Shown piece by piece: positions 22,526 to 35,150 of a stretch of 64,000 nt of DNA; the stretch's first letter is position 1; every line of letters begins with the position of its first letter. Position numbers and translations under genes: made by a program. Origin of the DNA: Ipomoea triloba (taxonomy: Eukaryota; Streptophyta; Magnoliopsida; Solanales; Convolvulaceae); NCBI RefSeq assembly GCF_003576645.1, contig NC_044920.1, forward strand, positions 4,164,692 through 4,228,691, written 5' to 3'. The notes below the pieces were generated by a model. That model was not told where the DNA came from. It did not search any database and saw only the letters and a program-made list of their open reading frames with translations.

Positions 22526-25500
22526 GGTTTATTTACGGCTCTGTTAATTCTTCCGAACGGACCGTTTCTGATGCAGCTATTTCTTCTGCGGTTTCTTCAG
22601 CAGCCGCTTCTCTGTCTGCTGCGCATCACTATGTTAGCATTAAGCTAACGAACAAGAATTTCTTGTTTTGGAGGACGCAGGTTATTCCGTTTCTTCGTGG
22701 GCACGACCTCATGGGTTTCGTTGATGGCACGAACTCTTGCCCTAATCGTTTTCTTCCCGTTTCTGAAGGCTCCTCCGCTGTTGCTGCTCTACCCAACCCG
22801 CTGCATGCTTCATGGGTGCGCCAAGATCAGGCGGTCCTTAGCATGTTAATCTCTTCACTTTCGTCGGAAGTTATGTACCTCGCAATTGGTTGCACTACGT
22901 CGCGTGATCTCTGGTTGGCGCTTGAGCAGGCTCTCGCTTCTTCTAGTCAAGCTCGGATTATGCATATTCTTGGACAGCTGCAAACAATACGCCAAGGTGA
23001 TGCCTCCGCCGTCGACTACATTGCTCGTGCGCAAGTTATGGTGGAAGATCTAGCTCTTGCTGGCCGTGCGGTTCCTTTGGAGGATCAGAATATGTATATT
23101 TTCAGAGGTTTACGTTCAGAATATCACTCTGTCGTAGCCTCTTGAGGTCAGCCGGTGCGTCTTCCCAAACTCGCCGATCTCCTTGGCTCGCATGAGTTCG
23201 CTACCGGTGATAGTTATGGCAGTGTTCCAGCCCCTGCAGTTGCGGCTTTTGTTGGCCAGCGTGGTAGTGGAGGTCGTTCGCGGTCTTGGCGTGGCGGATC
23301 GAATCGCCGCGGTGGGAATCAGTCACGTGGCGGTGCTGTTTTCACCGACCAGCAGCAGCAGCAGGGCGGTGGTGTGCAGCGTGGACGTGGCTCGCATGGC
23401 GGTGGCAGGTCACGTGGGCGACGTGGTGGTAATTGGCAGCCTCAATGCCAATTATGTGGCAATTATGGCCATCTTGCACCAGCCTGTTTTTCTTTAATTG
23501 GTCGTGGACTCCAAGCTCATTTAACATATGCTGAGGATGAGCCGAATCTTATGTCTGACACGCATCTTTGGATTCCAGACACTGGGGCGACAAATCACGC
23601 GACCCCTGATATTGCTGCGCTCTCTATATTTGAAGAGTACACTGGTGGTGATGCTCTTCGAGTTGGTGATGGTATAGGTTTGCTTATTAGTCATACTGGT
23701 CATGCTTCTTTTTCTACCCCGTCTAAAGTATTTAGGATGTCTGATATTTTACATGTTCCTGGTTTGTCTTCCTCTATTTTATCTGTGCAACGCTTTGCAA
23801 AAGATAATAAAGTCTTTTTTGAGTTTCATCCATCCTTTTTTGTTGTGAAGGATATAGCAACCAAGGCAATTCTTCTTCGCGGCAATAGTTGCGGTGGTCT
23901 CTACACGCTGCCCATTCCGAAAAACAGTCCCCGTGCGTTTATCTCGTCCCGTGCTTCCTCTTCCGTATGGCATGATCGTTTGGGACATCCTCATCAACGA
24001 GTCTTAGATCGTATTCTTCCTTTTTGTTCTGTTAGTGGTTCTAGTCGCAATAATCGTTGTACTTCTTCTTTGTGTTCTGCGTGTCAATTGGGCAAGTCTG
24101 CTCGTTTCCCTTTGCCACATGTAGACTCTGTTAGTTCGAATATTCTTGATTTGATTTATACTGATATTTGGGGACCAGCTCCTGTTTTGTCTTCTTCTGG
24201 TTATCGTTATTTTGTTCTTTTTGTTGATGACCATTCTCGTTACACGTGGTATTATCCTATGAAATTGAAGTCTGACTTGTATGCCATTTTTGACAAGTTT
24301 CGTGCCTTAGTTGAACGGTCATTTAATCGCAAAATTAAGGCTATTCAGTCTGACTTAGGAGCTGAATACAAAAAGTTACATACTGTTCTTCTTCAGTTAG
24401 GGATTAATCATAGACAATCCTGTGCCTACACTCATGAACAGAATGGTCGTGTTGAGAGGAAGCACAGGCATATTGTCGAAACTGGTCTTACTCTTATGGC
24501 TCGTGCGTCTGTTCCATCTCGTTTTTGGGACTTTGCTTTTGAAACTGCTGTTTACTTGATTAATAGAATGCCATCTAGTGTTTTGCAGAAGTCCAGTCCT
24601 CATTTATTGTTACATAAATCTTCTCCCTCATACTCTTTTCTTCGTGTGTTTGGTTGTCTTTGTTATCCTCACTTGCGTCCTTATAATCGTCACAAAATGT
24701 CGTATCGGTCATCTCCTTGTGTCTTCTTAGGTTATCCTGAGTCTTTTAGGGGGTACAGATGCATGGACTTAACGACTAATAAGATTTATATCTGCAGACA
24801 TGTATACTTTGACGAGAATGTGTTTCCCTTTGTTAGTAGGGTTGCTGTGCCATCTCCTCCCTCTGTGCAGAAGCCGTGGGCTGAATCCGTTTTACAGGTA
24901 TTACCATCTTCTCTTGCTGATTCTGCTCAGGCTGCTTCTCCTGTCACCACCACTGCTGCTCCTACTCGTCAAAGAGGACGACCCCGTGGCAAGTCCACAC
25001 GTCCGACTGTTCGCTCCCATGCAATGGCTACGAGGAGTCGGTCTGTGGCTCCACTTTTGGCTCTCTCTGCTCAGGCCTGTCCTACCGAGCCCACTTGCTA
25101 CACTCAGGCAGTTAAATTTTCTGAATGGCGAGAGGCAATGGATCTGGAGTTCAATGCACTTTTGCACAATCAGACTTGGGTTCTAGTTCCTCCTCGCCCA
25201 AGTATGAATGTGATTGGGTGTAAGTGGGTTTTTCGTACTAAACGTAAAGCTGATGGTTCAATAGAGAGGCATAAGGCGAGACTTGTGGCGAAAGGGTTTA
25301 ATCAAGGTCCTGGTCAGGACTTTTTTGACACCTTTAGTCCGGTTGTGAAACCCACTACAGTCAGATTGCTTTTGAGTTTGGCTATTTCCTCAGGTTGGGT
25401 GGTTAGGCAGCTTGACGTACACAATGCATTTTTGAATGGTGATTTGGCTGAGACTGTTTATATGCGTCAACCACCCGGGTATGCTGATGCTCAATTGCCT

Positions 25501-26618
25501 GATCACGTTTGTCTGTTGAGGCGTTCCTTATATGGCTTAAAGCAAGCTCCACGAGCTTGGTTTAATCGGCTGCATACTTTTTTACTCTCTGTTGGGTTTA
25601 TAGCTTCAAAGACTGATGTGTCATTATTCTATTACTCTCGTGGTTCTGCATGTGTGTATCTTTTAGTATATGTTGATGACATTTTGGTAATGGGGACTGA
25701 TGAGCTACTAGTGTCTGATTTACTCTCTAAACTGTCTAATGCTTTCAAAATTAGAGATCTTGGTGAACCTGGTTTCTTTCTTGGAATTGAGCTAGTCAAA
25801 ACTAGCAATGGTGTTATTCTTTCTCAGCAGCGGTACATGTCAGACATCTTGAAACGGGCTGGAATGACTGATTGTAAACCTCTCGCCACTCCTATTTCTA
25901 CATCGAAAACTCCATTGCTTAATTCAGATTCATATGAAGATCCAACGAAATACAGGAGTTTGGCTGGTGCTCTCCAGTATCTCACAATTACACGGCCAGA
26001 CTTATCCTTTGCGGTCAATCAATTGTGTCAATATATGCATGCTCCAACATTGTCTCACTGGAGCAGCTAAAACGAGTGCTCAGGTATGTCAAAGGCACAC
26101 TCTCATTCGGCTTGCGTGTAACTCAGTCAAATTCTAGAGAGCTTCATGCTTTCTCTGATTCTGACTGGGCTGGTTGTCCTGAGGACCGTAAATCTACTAG
26201 TGGGTATGCAGTGTTTCTTGGCACCAATCTTATCTCTTGGGTGTGCAAGAAACAGAAGACAGTTGCAAGATCATCCACGGAAGCTGAGTATAAAGCCTTG
26301 GCTGATGTTTGTGCTGAGGTCATATGGATCATGTCCTTGCTGCGTGAGATCAAAATTGATGGCATCCTTACTCCCAAATTATGGTGTGATAATCTTGGTG
26401 CAACTTATATGTGTGCGAATCCAATTTTTCATGCAAGAACTAAGCACGTGGAGATTGACTACCACTTTGTTAGAGATAGGGTTGCCAATGGAGATATTCA
26501 GGTTAACTTTATTTCCACAAAAGATCAATTAGCTGATATCTTTACAAAAGCTTTGCCTAGTCCTAGATTTTCTTTTCTTAGGGACAAGCTTCAGGTTAGT
26601 AGTTTACCTTGCGCTTGA
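22526..26618 (+). pseudogene. Copia gag-pol polyprotein, disabled
   Basis: The reading frame is open apart from two breaks: an in-frame TGA at 23143-23145 near the end of gag, and a one-base frameshift near 26060 between reverse transcriptase and RNase H. Visible domains are the gag body (22570-23142), the CCHC knuckle CQLCGNYGHLAPACF (near 23446), the protease motif DTGATNH (near 23578), and the integrase zinc part and D-D-E core (23960-24520). The reverse transcriptase has its YVDD motif at 25669-25680, and RNase H (26100-26560) has DSDWAGC and STEAEY. The gag start codon is lost with the 5' deletion. Damage is light, so insertion was fairly recent, but this copy cannot make its proteins unaided. 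Confidence 0.93.
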
Positions 26619-26625
26619 GGGGGAG

Positions 26626-26758
26626 TATTAGGACTCTCTGAGTTTGAGTCACGTTAGGACTAGCTATCCTACTCTACCTGAGACTCCCCTTGTATATATA
26701 TCTCCTATTCCTCATCATTGTAATTGTTCAATTGAATCAATACAATATTCAGTTCTCA
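26626..26758 (+). repeat. 3' LTR of the copia element
   Basis: It begins TATTAGGACTCTCTGAG right after the purine tract and ends AGTTCTCA. A TATATATA tract and a short U5-like end are visible. Its first 46 bp match 22480-22525. At 133 bp it is short for an LTR. Confidence 0.88.
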
Positions 26759-27102
26759 TCCTCTATAACAATTCATCTTTGTTATTCAAACACACTTGCG
26801 AAACTCTTTTGATTTTGTTTTGTGATCCAATCTCGGTATTTTACACTAGTTACATCCTCGAATTTATCATAGTATGAGATAGTCTAGTTCGATAACTTGT
26901 AGTCCCTAAAATAAAAATCCGTAGTGTTTTAAAAATTCATCATTTATTAAGAAAGTAGGTGTTACGAATGTACCTCTTAATCATCATCCAAAGAGACTAT
27001 TGCCTTCATGTCAAAAAATTGTAAATTCAATATGGGCAAAATAGTCATTTAGAATAACGAGATAGCCACCTCAATATATATTTTAAAAAGTACACTTGTA
27101 AT

Positions 27103-27568
27103 CAATGTTGCAAAGATCTCGCCTAAACGTCGGCTGACGGCCTAGCGTATCACCATAGCCGGTGGTATAAGCGGTTGGCCAGCTAGGCGACCGACAAGGC
27201 GTCATAATTGTTGATCGCATAATCTTCCTTGGCGCCGAATAGGTCCCCTAGGCACCGATTAGGCCACCTAGTCGACTGATGAGTTAGTGTTTTTTTAAAC
27301 GAATAATTTCACTCAATGAAATCATTTTGAGCGAAACAACCCAAAATTGTTCAAACTCTAGATGTTTTTTTGGTTAATATTTAATATTTTAGTATTATAT
27401 ATTTCAGTATTAAATAGTTTATAAATATCAAGTCTTAAAAATAAACAAATGTTTTAACCAAATATTTTTTTAATAATGGACACGGGCTCCTAGGCGCTAA
27501 TTAATCGCCGCCTTGACACCTTAGGATCAATGCGGCTCCCGGTTAACTGATGAGCTCCTAGCGATTTT
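27103..27568. mobile_element. hAT-like MITE embedded in every array unit (representative copy)
   Basis: The copy starts CAATGTTGCAAAGATCTCGC and ends ATTTTTTCAACAATG, an inverted terminal pair, and is flanked by the 8-bp direct repeat CTTGTAAT. An 8-bp duplication and CA-starting ends fit hAT. The inside is GC-rich near both ends (CTAGGC-type words) with no coding frame. Equivalent copies start at 21136, 28382, 29661, 30940, 32219, 33747, 35141, 36436, 37656, 38935, 40141 (split by a solo LTR), 42106 and 43470, plus a cut copy ending at 20320. Since all share the same target duplication, the insertion preceded amplification. Confidence 0.88.
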
Positions 27569-27824
27569 TTCAACAATGCTTGTAATATATGAATTTTAAA
27601 GGATCAAATTGCATTATTTTACTCTCTCGAGTGTTGTATGTGTATTGTTTCTTTTCACGTAAAAACATATAATTATATGACAAATAATACAAATTCCTAC
27701 AATGTCTTATAACTCCAAATAATTTTGGCTATGTTAAATAAAAGAGTAATGTGTTTAAATGATTTCTCTAATAATACTAAACGTACTTGAAAGGACTAAA
27801 ATTCACAATTCAAAAAAGAACGTA

Positions 27825-27898
27825 GCTCTTGTAGCTCAGTTGGTTAGAGCACCCGTTTAGTAAGCGGGAGGTCTTGAGTTCAAATCTCAACAAGAGCA
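27825..27898 (+). tRNA. tRNA-Thr (anticodon AGU), array copy 3
   Basis: This is the common form of the array: acceptor GCTCTTG/CAAGAGC fully paired, loop TTAGTAA, B box GTTCAAATC. It is the first copy after the copia element. Confidence 0.92.
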
Positions 27899-29103
27899 AC
27901 TCGTAATCATAGATATAAGACTTGTTTGTTAAATCCAAATTGTATAATTTGCATAATCATTCATTGAATTATAAAAAATTTAATAGTTATTGTTTCAAAT
28001 AATTATTAATAGTGTGCGAGGTCGGATATTATCCATGGAGCACTCAATATCCTCTATTTGTTATTCAAACACACTTGTGAAACTCTTTTGATTTTGTTTT
28101 GTGATCCAATCTCGGTATTTTACACTGGTTACATCCTCGAATTTATCATAGTATGAGATAGTCTAGTTCGATAACTTGTAGTCCCTAAAATAAAAATCCG
28201 TAGTGTTTTAAAAATTCATCATTTATTAAGAAAGTAGGTGTTACGAATGTACCTCTTAATCATCATCCAAAGAGACTATTGCCTTCATGGCAAAAAATTG
28301 TAAATTTAATATGGGCAAAATAGTCATTTAGAATAACGAGATAGCCACCTCAATATATATTTTAAAAAGTACACTTGTAATCAGTGTTGCAAAGATCTCG
28401 CCTAAACGTCGGCTGACGGCCTAGCGTATCACCATTGTGGTATAAGCGGTCGGCCAGCTAGGCAACCGACAAGGCGTCATAATTGTTGATCGCATGATCT
28501 TCCTTGGCGCCCGCCGACTAGGTCTCCTAGGCATCGATTAGGCCACCTAGTCGACTGATGAGCTAGTGTTTTTTTAAACGAAAAATTTCTCTCAATGAAA
28601 TCATTTTGAGCGAAATAACCCAAAATTGTTCAAACTCTAGACGTTTTTTGGGTTAATATTTAATATTTTAGTATTATATATTACAGTATTAAATAGTTTA
28701 TAAATATCAAATCTTAAAAACAAACAAATGTTTTAACCAAATATTTTTTTAATAAAGGACACGGGCTCCTAGGCACTGATTAATCGCCGCCTTGACACCT
28801 TAGGATCAATGCGCCTCCCGGTCGCCTGATTAGCTCCTAGCGATTTTTTCAATAATGCTTGTAATATATGAACTTTAAAGGATCAAATTGCATTATTTTA
28901 CTCTCTCGAGTGTTGTATGTGTATTGTTTCTTTTCACGTAAAAACATATAATTATATGACAAATAATACAAATTCCTACAATATCTTATAACTCCAAATA
29001 ATTTTGGCTATGTTAAATAAAAGAGTAATGTGTTTAAATGATTTTTCTAATAATACTAAACGTACTTGAAAGGACTAAAATTCACAATTCAAAAAAGAAC
29101 GTA

Positions 29104-29177
29104 GCTCTTGTAGCTCAGTTGGTTAGAGCACCCGTTTAGTAAGCGGGAGGTCTTGAGTTCAAATCTCAACAAGAGCA
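29104..29177 (+). tRNA. tRNA-Thr (anticodon AGU), array copy 4
   Basis: Identical to copy 3 over the tRNA, exactly 1279 bp downstream. The first run of four T residues on the plus strand after it is about 187 nt away (29364). Confidence 0.92.
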
Positions 29178-30382
29178 ACTCGTAATCATAAATATAAGAC
29201 TTGTTTGTTAAATCCAAATTGTATAATTTGCATAATCATTCGTTGAATTATAAAAAATTTAATAGTTATTGTTTCAAATAATTATTAATAGTGTGCGAGG
29301 TCGGATATTATCCATGGAGCACTCAATATCCTCTATTTGTTATTCAAACACACTTGTGAAACTCTTTTGATTTTGTTTTGTGATCCAATCTCGGTATTTT
29401 ACACTGGTTACATCCTCGAATTTATCATAGTATGAGATAGTCTAGTTGGATAACTTGTAGTCCCTAAAATAAAAATCCGTAGTGTTTTAAAAATTCATCA
29501 TTTATTAAGAAAGTAGGTGTTACGAATGTACCTCTTAATCATCATCCAAAGAGACTATTGCCTTCATGGCAAAAAATTGTAAATTTAATATGGGCAAAAT
29601 AGTCATTTAGAATAACGAGATAGCCACCTCAATATATATTTTAAAAAGTACACTTGTAATCAGTGTTGCAAAGATCTCGCCTAAACGTCGGCTGACGGCC
29701 TAGCGTATCACCATTGTGGTATAAGCGGTCGGCCAGCTAGGCAACCGACAAGGCGTCATAATTGTTGATCGCATGATCTTCCTTGGCGCCCGCCGACTAG
29801 GTCTCCTAGGCATCGATTAGGCCACCTAGTCGACTGATGAGCTAGTGTTTTTTTAAACGAAAAATTTCTCTCAATGAAATCATTTTGAGCGAAATAACCC
29901 AAAATTGTTCAAACTCTAGACGTTTTTTGGGTTAATATTTAATATTTTAGTATTATATATTACAGTATTAAATAGTTTATAAATATCAAATCTTAAAAAC
30001 AAACAAATGTTTTAACCAAATATTTTTTTAATAAAGGACACGGGCTCCTAGGCACTGATTAATCGCCGCCTTGACACCTTAGGATCAATGCGCCTCCAGG
30101 TCGCCTGATGAGCTCCTAGCGATTTTTTCAATAATGCTTGTAATATATGAACTTTAAAGGATCAAATTGCATTATTTTACTCTCTCGAGTGTTGTATGTG
30201 TATTGTTTCTTTTCACGTAAAAACATATAATTATATGACAAATAATACAAATTCCTACAATGTCTTATAACTCCAAATAATTTTGGCTATGTTAAATAAA
30301 AGAGTAATGTGTTTAAATGATTTTTCTAATAATACTAAACGTACTTGAAAGGACTAAAATTCACAATTCAAAAAAGAACGTA

Positions 30383-30456
30383 GCTCTTGTAGCTCAGTTG
30401 GTTAGAGCACCCGTTTAGTAAGCGGGAGGTCTTGAGTTCAAATCTCAACAAGAGCA
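30383..30456 (+). tRNA. tRNA-Thr (anticodon AGU), array copy 5
   Basis: Identical to copies 3 and 4, 1279 bp after copy 4. All stems are paired and both internal promoter boxes are intact. Confidence 0.92.
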
Positions 30457-31661
30457 ACTCGTAATCATAGATATAAGACTTGTTTGTTAAATCCAAATTG
30501 TATAATTTGCATAATCATTCGTTGAATTATAAAAAATTTAATAGTTATTGTTTCAAATAATTATTAATAGTGTGCGAGGTCTGAGATTATCCATGGATCA
30601 CTCAATATCCTCTATTTGTTATTCAAACACACTTGTGAAACTCTTTTGATTTTGTTTTGTGATCCAATCTCGGTATTTTACACTGGTTACATCCTCGAAT
30701 TTATCATAGTATGAGATAGTCTAGTTGGATAACTTGTAGTCCCTAAAATAAAAATCCGTAGTGTTTTAAAAATTCATCATTTATTAAGAAAGTAGGTGTT
30801 ACGAATGTACCTCTTAATCATCATCCAAAGAGACTATTGCCTTCATGGCAAAAAATTGTAAATTTAATATGGGCAAAATAGTCATTTAGAATAACGAGAT
30901 AGCCACCTCAATATATATTTTAAAAAGTACACTTGTAATCAGTGTTGCAAAGATCTCGCCTAAACGTCGGCTGACGGCCTAGCGTATCACCATTGTGGTA
31001 TAAGCGGTCGGCCAGCTAGGCAACCGACAAGGCGTCATAATTGTTGATCGCATGATCTTCCTTGGCGCCCGCCGACTAGGTCTCCTAGGCATCGATTAGG
31101 CCACCTAGTCGACTGATGAGCTAGTGTTTTTTTAAACGAAAAATTTCTCTCAATGAAATCATTTTGAGCGAAATAATCCAAAATTGTTCAAACTCTAGAT
31201 GTTTTTTGGGTTAATATTTAATATTTTAGTATTATATATTACAGTATTAAATAGTTTAAAAATATCAAATCTTAAAAACAAACAAATGTTTTAACCAAAT
31301 ATTTTTTTAATAAAGGATACGGGCTCATAGGCGCTGATTAATCGCCGCCTTGACACCTTAGGATCAATGCGCCTCCCGGTCGCCTGATTAGCTCCTAGCG
31401 ATTTTTTCAATAATGCTTGTAATATATGAACTTTAAAGGATCAAATTGCATTATTTTACTCTCTCGAGTGTTGTATGTGTATTGTTTCTTTTCACGTAAA
31501 AACATATAATTATATGACAAATAATACAAATTCCTACAATATCTTATAACTCCAAATAATTTTGGCTATGTTAAATAAAAGAGTAATGTGTTTAAATGAT
31601 TTTTCTAATAATACTAAACGTACTTGAAAGGACTAAAATTCACAATTCAAAAAAGAACGTA

Positions 31662-31735
31662 GCTCTTGTAGCTCAGTTGGTTAGAGCACCCGTTTAGGAA
31701 GCGGGAGGTCTTGAGTTCAAATCTCAACAAGAGCA
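31662..31735 (+). tRNA. tRNA-Thr-like gene with anticodon AGG (Pro-reading), array copy 6
   Basis: The body equals the neighbouring Thr genes, but the anticodon loop is TTAGGAA. Base 31698 is G where the other copies have T, turning AGU into AGG, which would read CCU/CCC proline codons. All stems remain paired. Anticodon bases are recognition elements for both the Thr and Pro synthetases, so charging is uncertain. It may be an anticodon-shifted gene, a decaying copy or a sequencing error. Confidence 0.8.
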
Positions 31736-32739
31736 ACTCGTAATCATAAATATAAGACTTGTTTGTTAAATCCAAATTGTATAATTTGCATAATCATTCG
31801 TTGAATTATAAACAATTTAATAGTTATTGTTTCAAATAATTATTAATAGTGGGCGAGGTCGGATATTATCCATGGAGCACACAATATCCTCTATTTGTTA
31901 TTCAAACACACTTGTGAAACTCTTTTGATTTTGTTTTGTGATCCCATCTCGGTATTTTACACTAGTTACATCCTCGAATTTATCATAGTATGAGATAGTC
32001 TAGTTCGATAACTTGTAGTCCCTAAAATAAAAATCCGTATTGTTTTAAAAATGCATCATTTATTAAGAAAGCAGGTGTGACGAATGTACCTCTTAATCAT
32101 CATCCAAAGAGACTATTGCCTTCATGGCAAAAAATTGTAAATTCAATATGGGCAAAATAGTCATTTAGAATAACAAGATAGCCACCTCAATATATATTTT
32201 AAAAAGTACACTTGTAATCAATGTTGCAAAGATCTCGCCTAAACGTTGGCTGACGGCCTAGCGTATCACCATAGCCGGTGGTATAAGCGGTCGGCCAGCT
32301 AGGCAACCGACAAGGCGTCATAATTGTTGATCGCATGATCTTCCTTGGCGCCCGTCGACTAGGTCTCCTAGGCATCGATTAGGCCACCTAGTCGACTGAT
32401 GAGCTAGTGTTTTTTTAAACGAAAAATTTCTCTCAATGAAATCATTTTGAGCGAAATAACCCAAAATTGTTCAAACTCTAGACGTTTTTTGGGTTAATAT
32501 TTAATATTTTAGTATTATATATTACAGTATTAAATAGTTTATAAATATCAAATCTTAAAAACAAACAAATGTTTTAACCAAATATTTTTTTAATAAAGGA
32601 TACGGGCTCCTAGGCGCTGATTAATCGCACACCTTAGGATCAATTCGCCTCCCGGTCGCCTGATGAGCTCCTAGCGATTTTTTCATAAATGCTTGTAATA
32701 TATGAAATTGAAAGGATCAAATTGCATTATTTTACTCTC

Positions 32740-33330
32740 TCGAGTGTTGTATAAAGGATCAAATTGCATTATTTTACTCTCTCGAGTGTTGTATGAAGGA
32801 TCAAATTGCATTATTTTACTCTCTCGAGTGTTGTATGTGTATTGTTTCTTTTCACGTAAAAACATATAATTATATGACAAATAATACAAATTGCTACAAT
32901 ATCTTATAACTCCAAATAATTTTGGCTATGTAAAATAAAAGAGTAATGTGTTTAAATGATTTTTCTAATAATACTAAACGTACTTGAAAGGACTAAAATT
33001 CACAATTCAAAGAAGAAGGTAGCTCTTGTAGCTCAGTTGGTTAGAGCACCTGTTTAGTGAGCGGGAGGTCTTGAGTTCAAATCTCAACAAGAGCAACTCG
33101 TAATCATAAATATAAGACTTGTTTGTTAAATCCAAATTGTATAATTCATAAATATAAGACTTGTTTGTTAAATCCAAATTGTATAATTTGCATATATAAG
33201 ACTTGTTTGTTAAATCCAAATTGTATAATTTGCATAATCATTCGTTGTTTGTTAAATCCAAATTGTATAATTTGCATAATCATTCGTTGAATTATAAAAA
33301 ATTTATGTATAATTTGCATAATCATTCGTT
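32740..33330. repeat. Staggered partial duplications around array copy 7
   Basis: AAGGATCAAATTGC... through GAGTGTTGTAT is present three times at 32700-32840. On the far side of the tRNA, TAAATCCAAATTGTATAA occurs four times at 33130-33270 and ATAATTTGCATAATC three times up to 33330. The remainder of the unit is normal. Confidence 0.85.
33022..33095 (+). tRNA. tRNA-Thr (anticodon AGU), array copy 7, altered anticodon arm
   Basis: The anticodon is still AGU, but the stem starts CCTGT (base 33051 T, a T-G pair) and position 37, normally A, is G at 33059. A37 is the usual site of t6A modification in tRNA-Thr, so decoding could be weaker. Other stems are normal. Confidence 0.8.
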
Positions 33331-34448
33331 GAATTATAAAAAATTTAATAGTTATTGTTTCAAATAATTATTAATAGTGTGCGAGGTCGGATATTATCCA
33401 TGCAGCACACAATATCCTCTATTTGTTATTCAAACACACTTGTGAAACTCTTTTGATTTTGTTTTGTGATCCAATCTCGGTATTTTACACTGGTTACATC
33501 CTCGAATTTATCATAGTATGAGATAGTCTAGTTCGATAACTTGTAGTCCCTAAAATAAAAATCCGTAGTGTTTTAAAAATTCATCATTTATTAAGAAAGT
33601 AGGTGTTACGAATGTACCTCTTAATCATCATCCAAAGAGACTATTGCCTTCATGTCAAAAAATTGTAAATTCAATATGGGCAAAATAGTCATTTAGAATA
33701 ACAAGATAGCCACCTCAATATATATTTTAAAAAGTACAGTTGTAATCAATGTTGCAAAGATCTCGCCTAAACGTCGGCTGACGGCCTAGCGTATCACCAT
33801 AGCCGGTGGTATAAGCGGTCGGCCAGCTAGGCAACCGACAAGGCGTCATAATTGTTGATCGCATAATCTTCCTTGGCGCCGACTAGGTCCCCTAGTGGAC
33901 TGATGAGTTAGTGTTTTTTTAAACGAAAAATTTCTCTCAATGAAATCATTTTGAGCGAAATAACCCAAAATTGTTCAAACTCTAGTCGTTTTTTGGGTTA
34001 ATATTTAATATTTTAGTATTATATATTACAGTATTAAATAGTTTATAAATATCAAATCTTAAAGACAAACAAATGTTTTAACCAAATATTTTTTTAATAA
34101 AGGACACGGGCTCCTAGGCACTGATTAATCGCCGCCTTGACACCTTAGGATCAATGCGCCTCCCGGTCGCCTGATGGGCTCCTAGCGATTTTTTCAATAA
34201 TGCTTGTAATATATGATCTTTAAAGGATCAAATTGCATTATTTTACTCTCTCGAGTGTTGTATGTGTATTGTTTCTTTTCACGTAAAAACATATAATTAT
34301 ATGACAAATAATACAAATTCCTACAATATCTTATAACTCCAAATAATTTTGGCTATGTTAAATAAAAGAGTAATGTGTTTAAATGATTTTTCTAATAATA
34401 CTAAACGTACTTGAAAGGACTAAAATTCACAATTCAAAAAAGAACGTA

Positions 34449-34522
34449 GCTCTTGTAGCTCAGTTGGTTAGAGTACCCGTTTAGTAAGCGGGAGGTCTTG
34501 AGTTCAAATCTCAACAAGAGCA
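34449..34522 (+). tRNA. tRNA-Thr (anticodon AGU), array copy 8
   Basis: Like the common copy except that the D stem ends GAGT rather than GAGC, making one G-T pair. Anticodon loop and B box are unchanged. Confidence 0.88.
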
Positions 34523-35011
34523 ACTCATAATCATAAATATATGACTTATTTGTTAAATCCAAATTGTATAATTTGCATAATCATTCGTTGAATTATAAAA
34601 AATTTAATAGTTATTGTTTCAAATAATTATTAATAGTGTGCGAGGTCGGATATTATCCATGGAGCACACAATATCCTCTATTTGTTATTCAAACACACTT
34701 GTGAAACTCTTTTGATTTTGTTTTGTGATCCAATCTCGGTATTTTACACTAGTTACATCCTCGAATTTATCATAGTATGAGATAGTCTAGTTCGATAACT
34801 TGTAGTCCCTAAAATAAAAATCCGTAGTGTTTTAAAAATTCATCATTTATTAAGAAAGTAGGTGTTACGAATGTACCTCTTAATCATCATCCAAAGAGAC
34901 TATTGCCTTCATGTCAAAAAATTGTAAATTTAATATGGGCAAAATAGTCATTTAGAATAACGAGATAGACACCTCAATATATATTTTAAAAAGTACACTT
35001 GTAATCAGTGT

Positions 35012-35150
35012 NAATTGTAAATTTAATATGGGCAAAATAGTCATTTAGAATAACGAGATAGCCACCTCAATATATATTTTAAAAAGTACACTTGTAATCA
35101 GTGTCACCTCAATATATATTTTAAAAAGTACACTTGTAATCAGTGTTGCA
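35012..35150. repeat. Partial duplication beginning at a single N
   Basis: At N35012 the spacer restarts from AATTGTAAATTTAATATGG and repeats about 85 bp. It then restarts again from CACCTCAATATATA. The N marks an uncertain join, so this duplication may not exist in the genome. Confidence 0.85.

Larger units (their letters stand above)
22480..26758 (+). mobile_element. Ty1/copia retrotransposon inserted in the array
   Basis: The element has a complete 3' LTR (26626-26758, 133 bp, ending CA) and only a 46-bp start of the 5' LTR (22480-22525). The rest of the 5' LTR, the primer binding site and the gag start are missing. A purine tract GAGGGGGAG precedes the 3' LTR. Domain order gag, protease, integrase, reverse transcriptase, RNase H identifies copia. 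The array target continues on the right as TCCTCTATAAC and the left flank ends TCCTCTA. The exact 5-bp duplication is ambiguous because of the repeated junction. Confidence 0.93.

Noticed and set aside
23183..25186. Frames of 60-128 codons overlapping the copia pol region
   Set aside because: They are shadows in other frames and strands of the recognised gag-pol sequence.
26644..26877. 77-codon frame in the copia 3' LTR and flank
   Set aside because: It is LTR sequence read through into the array spacer and shares its first residues with the frame in the 5' LTR remnant.
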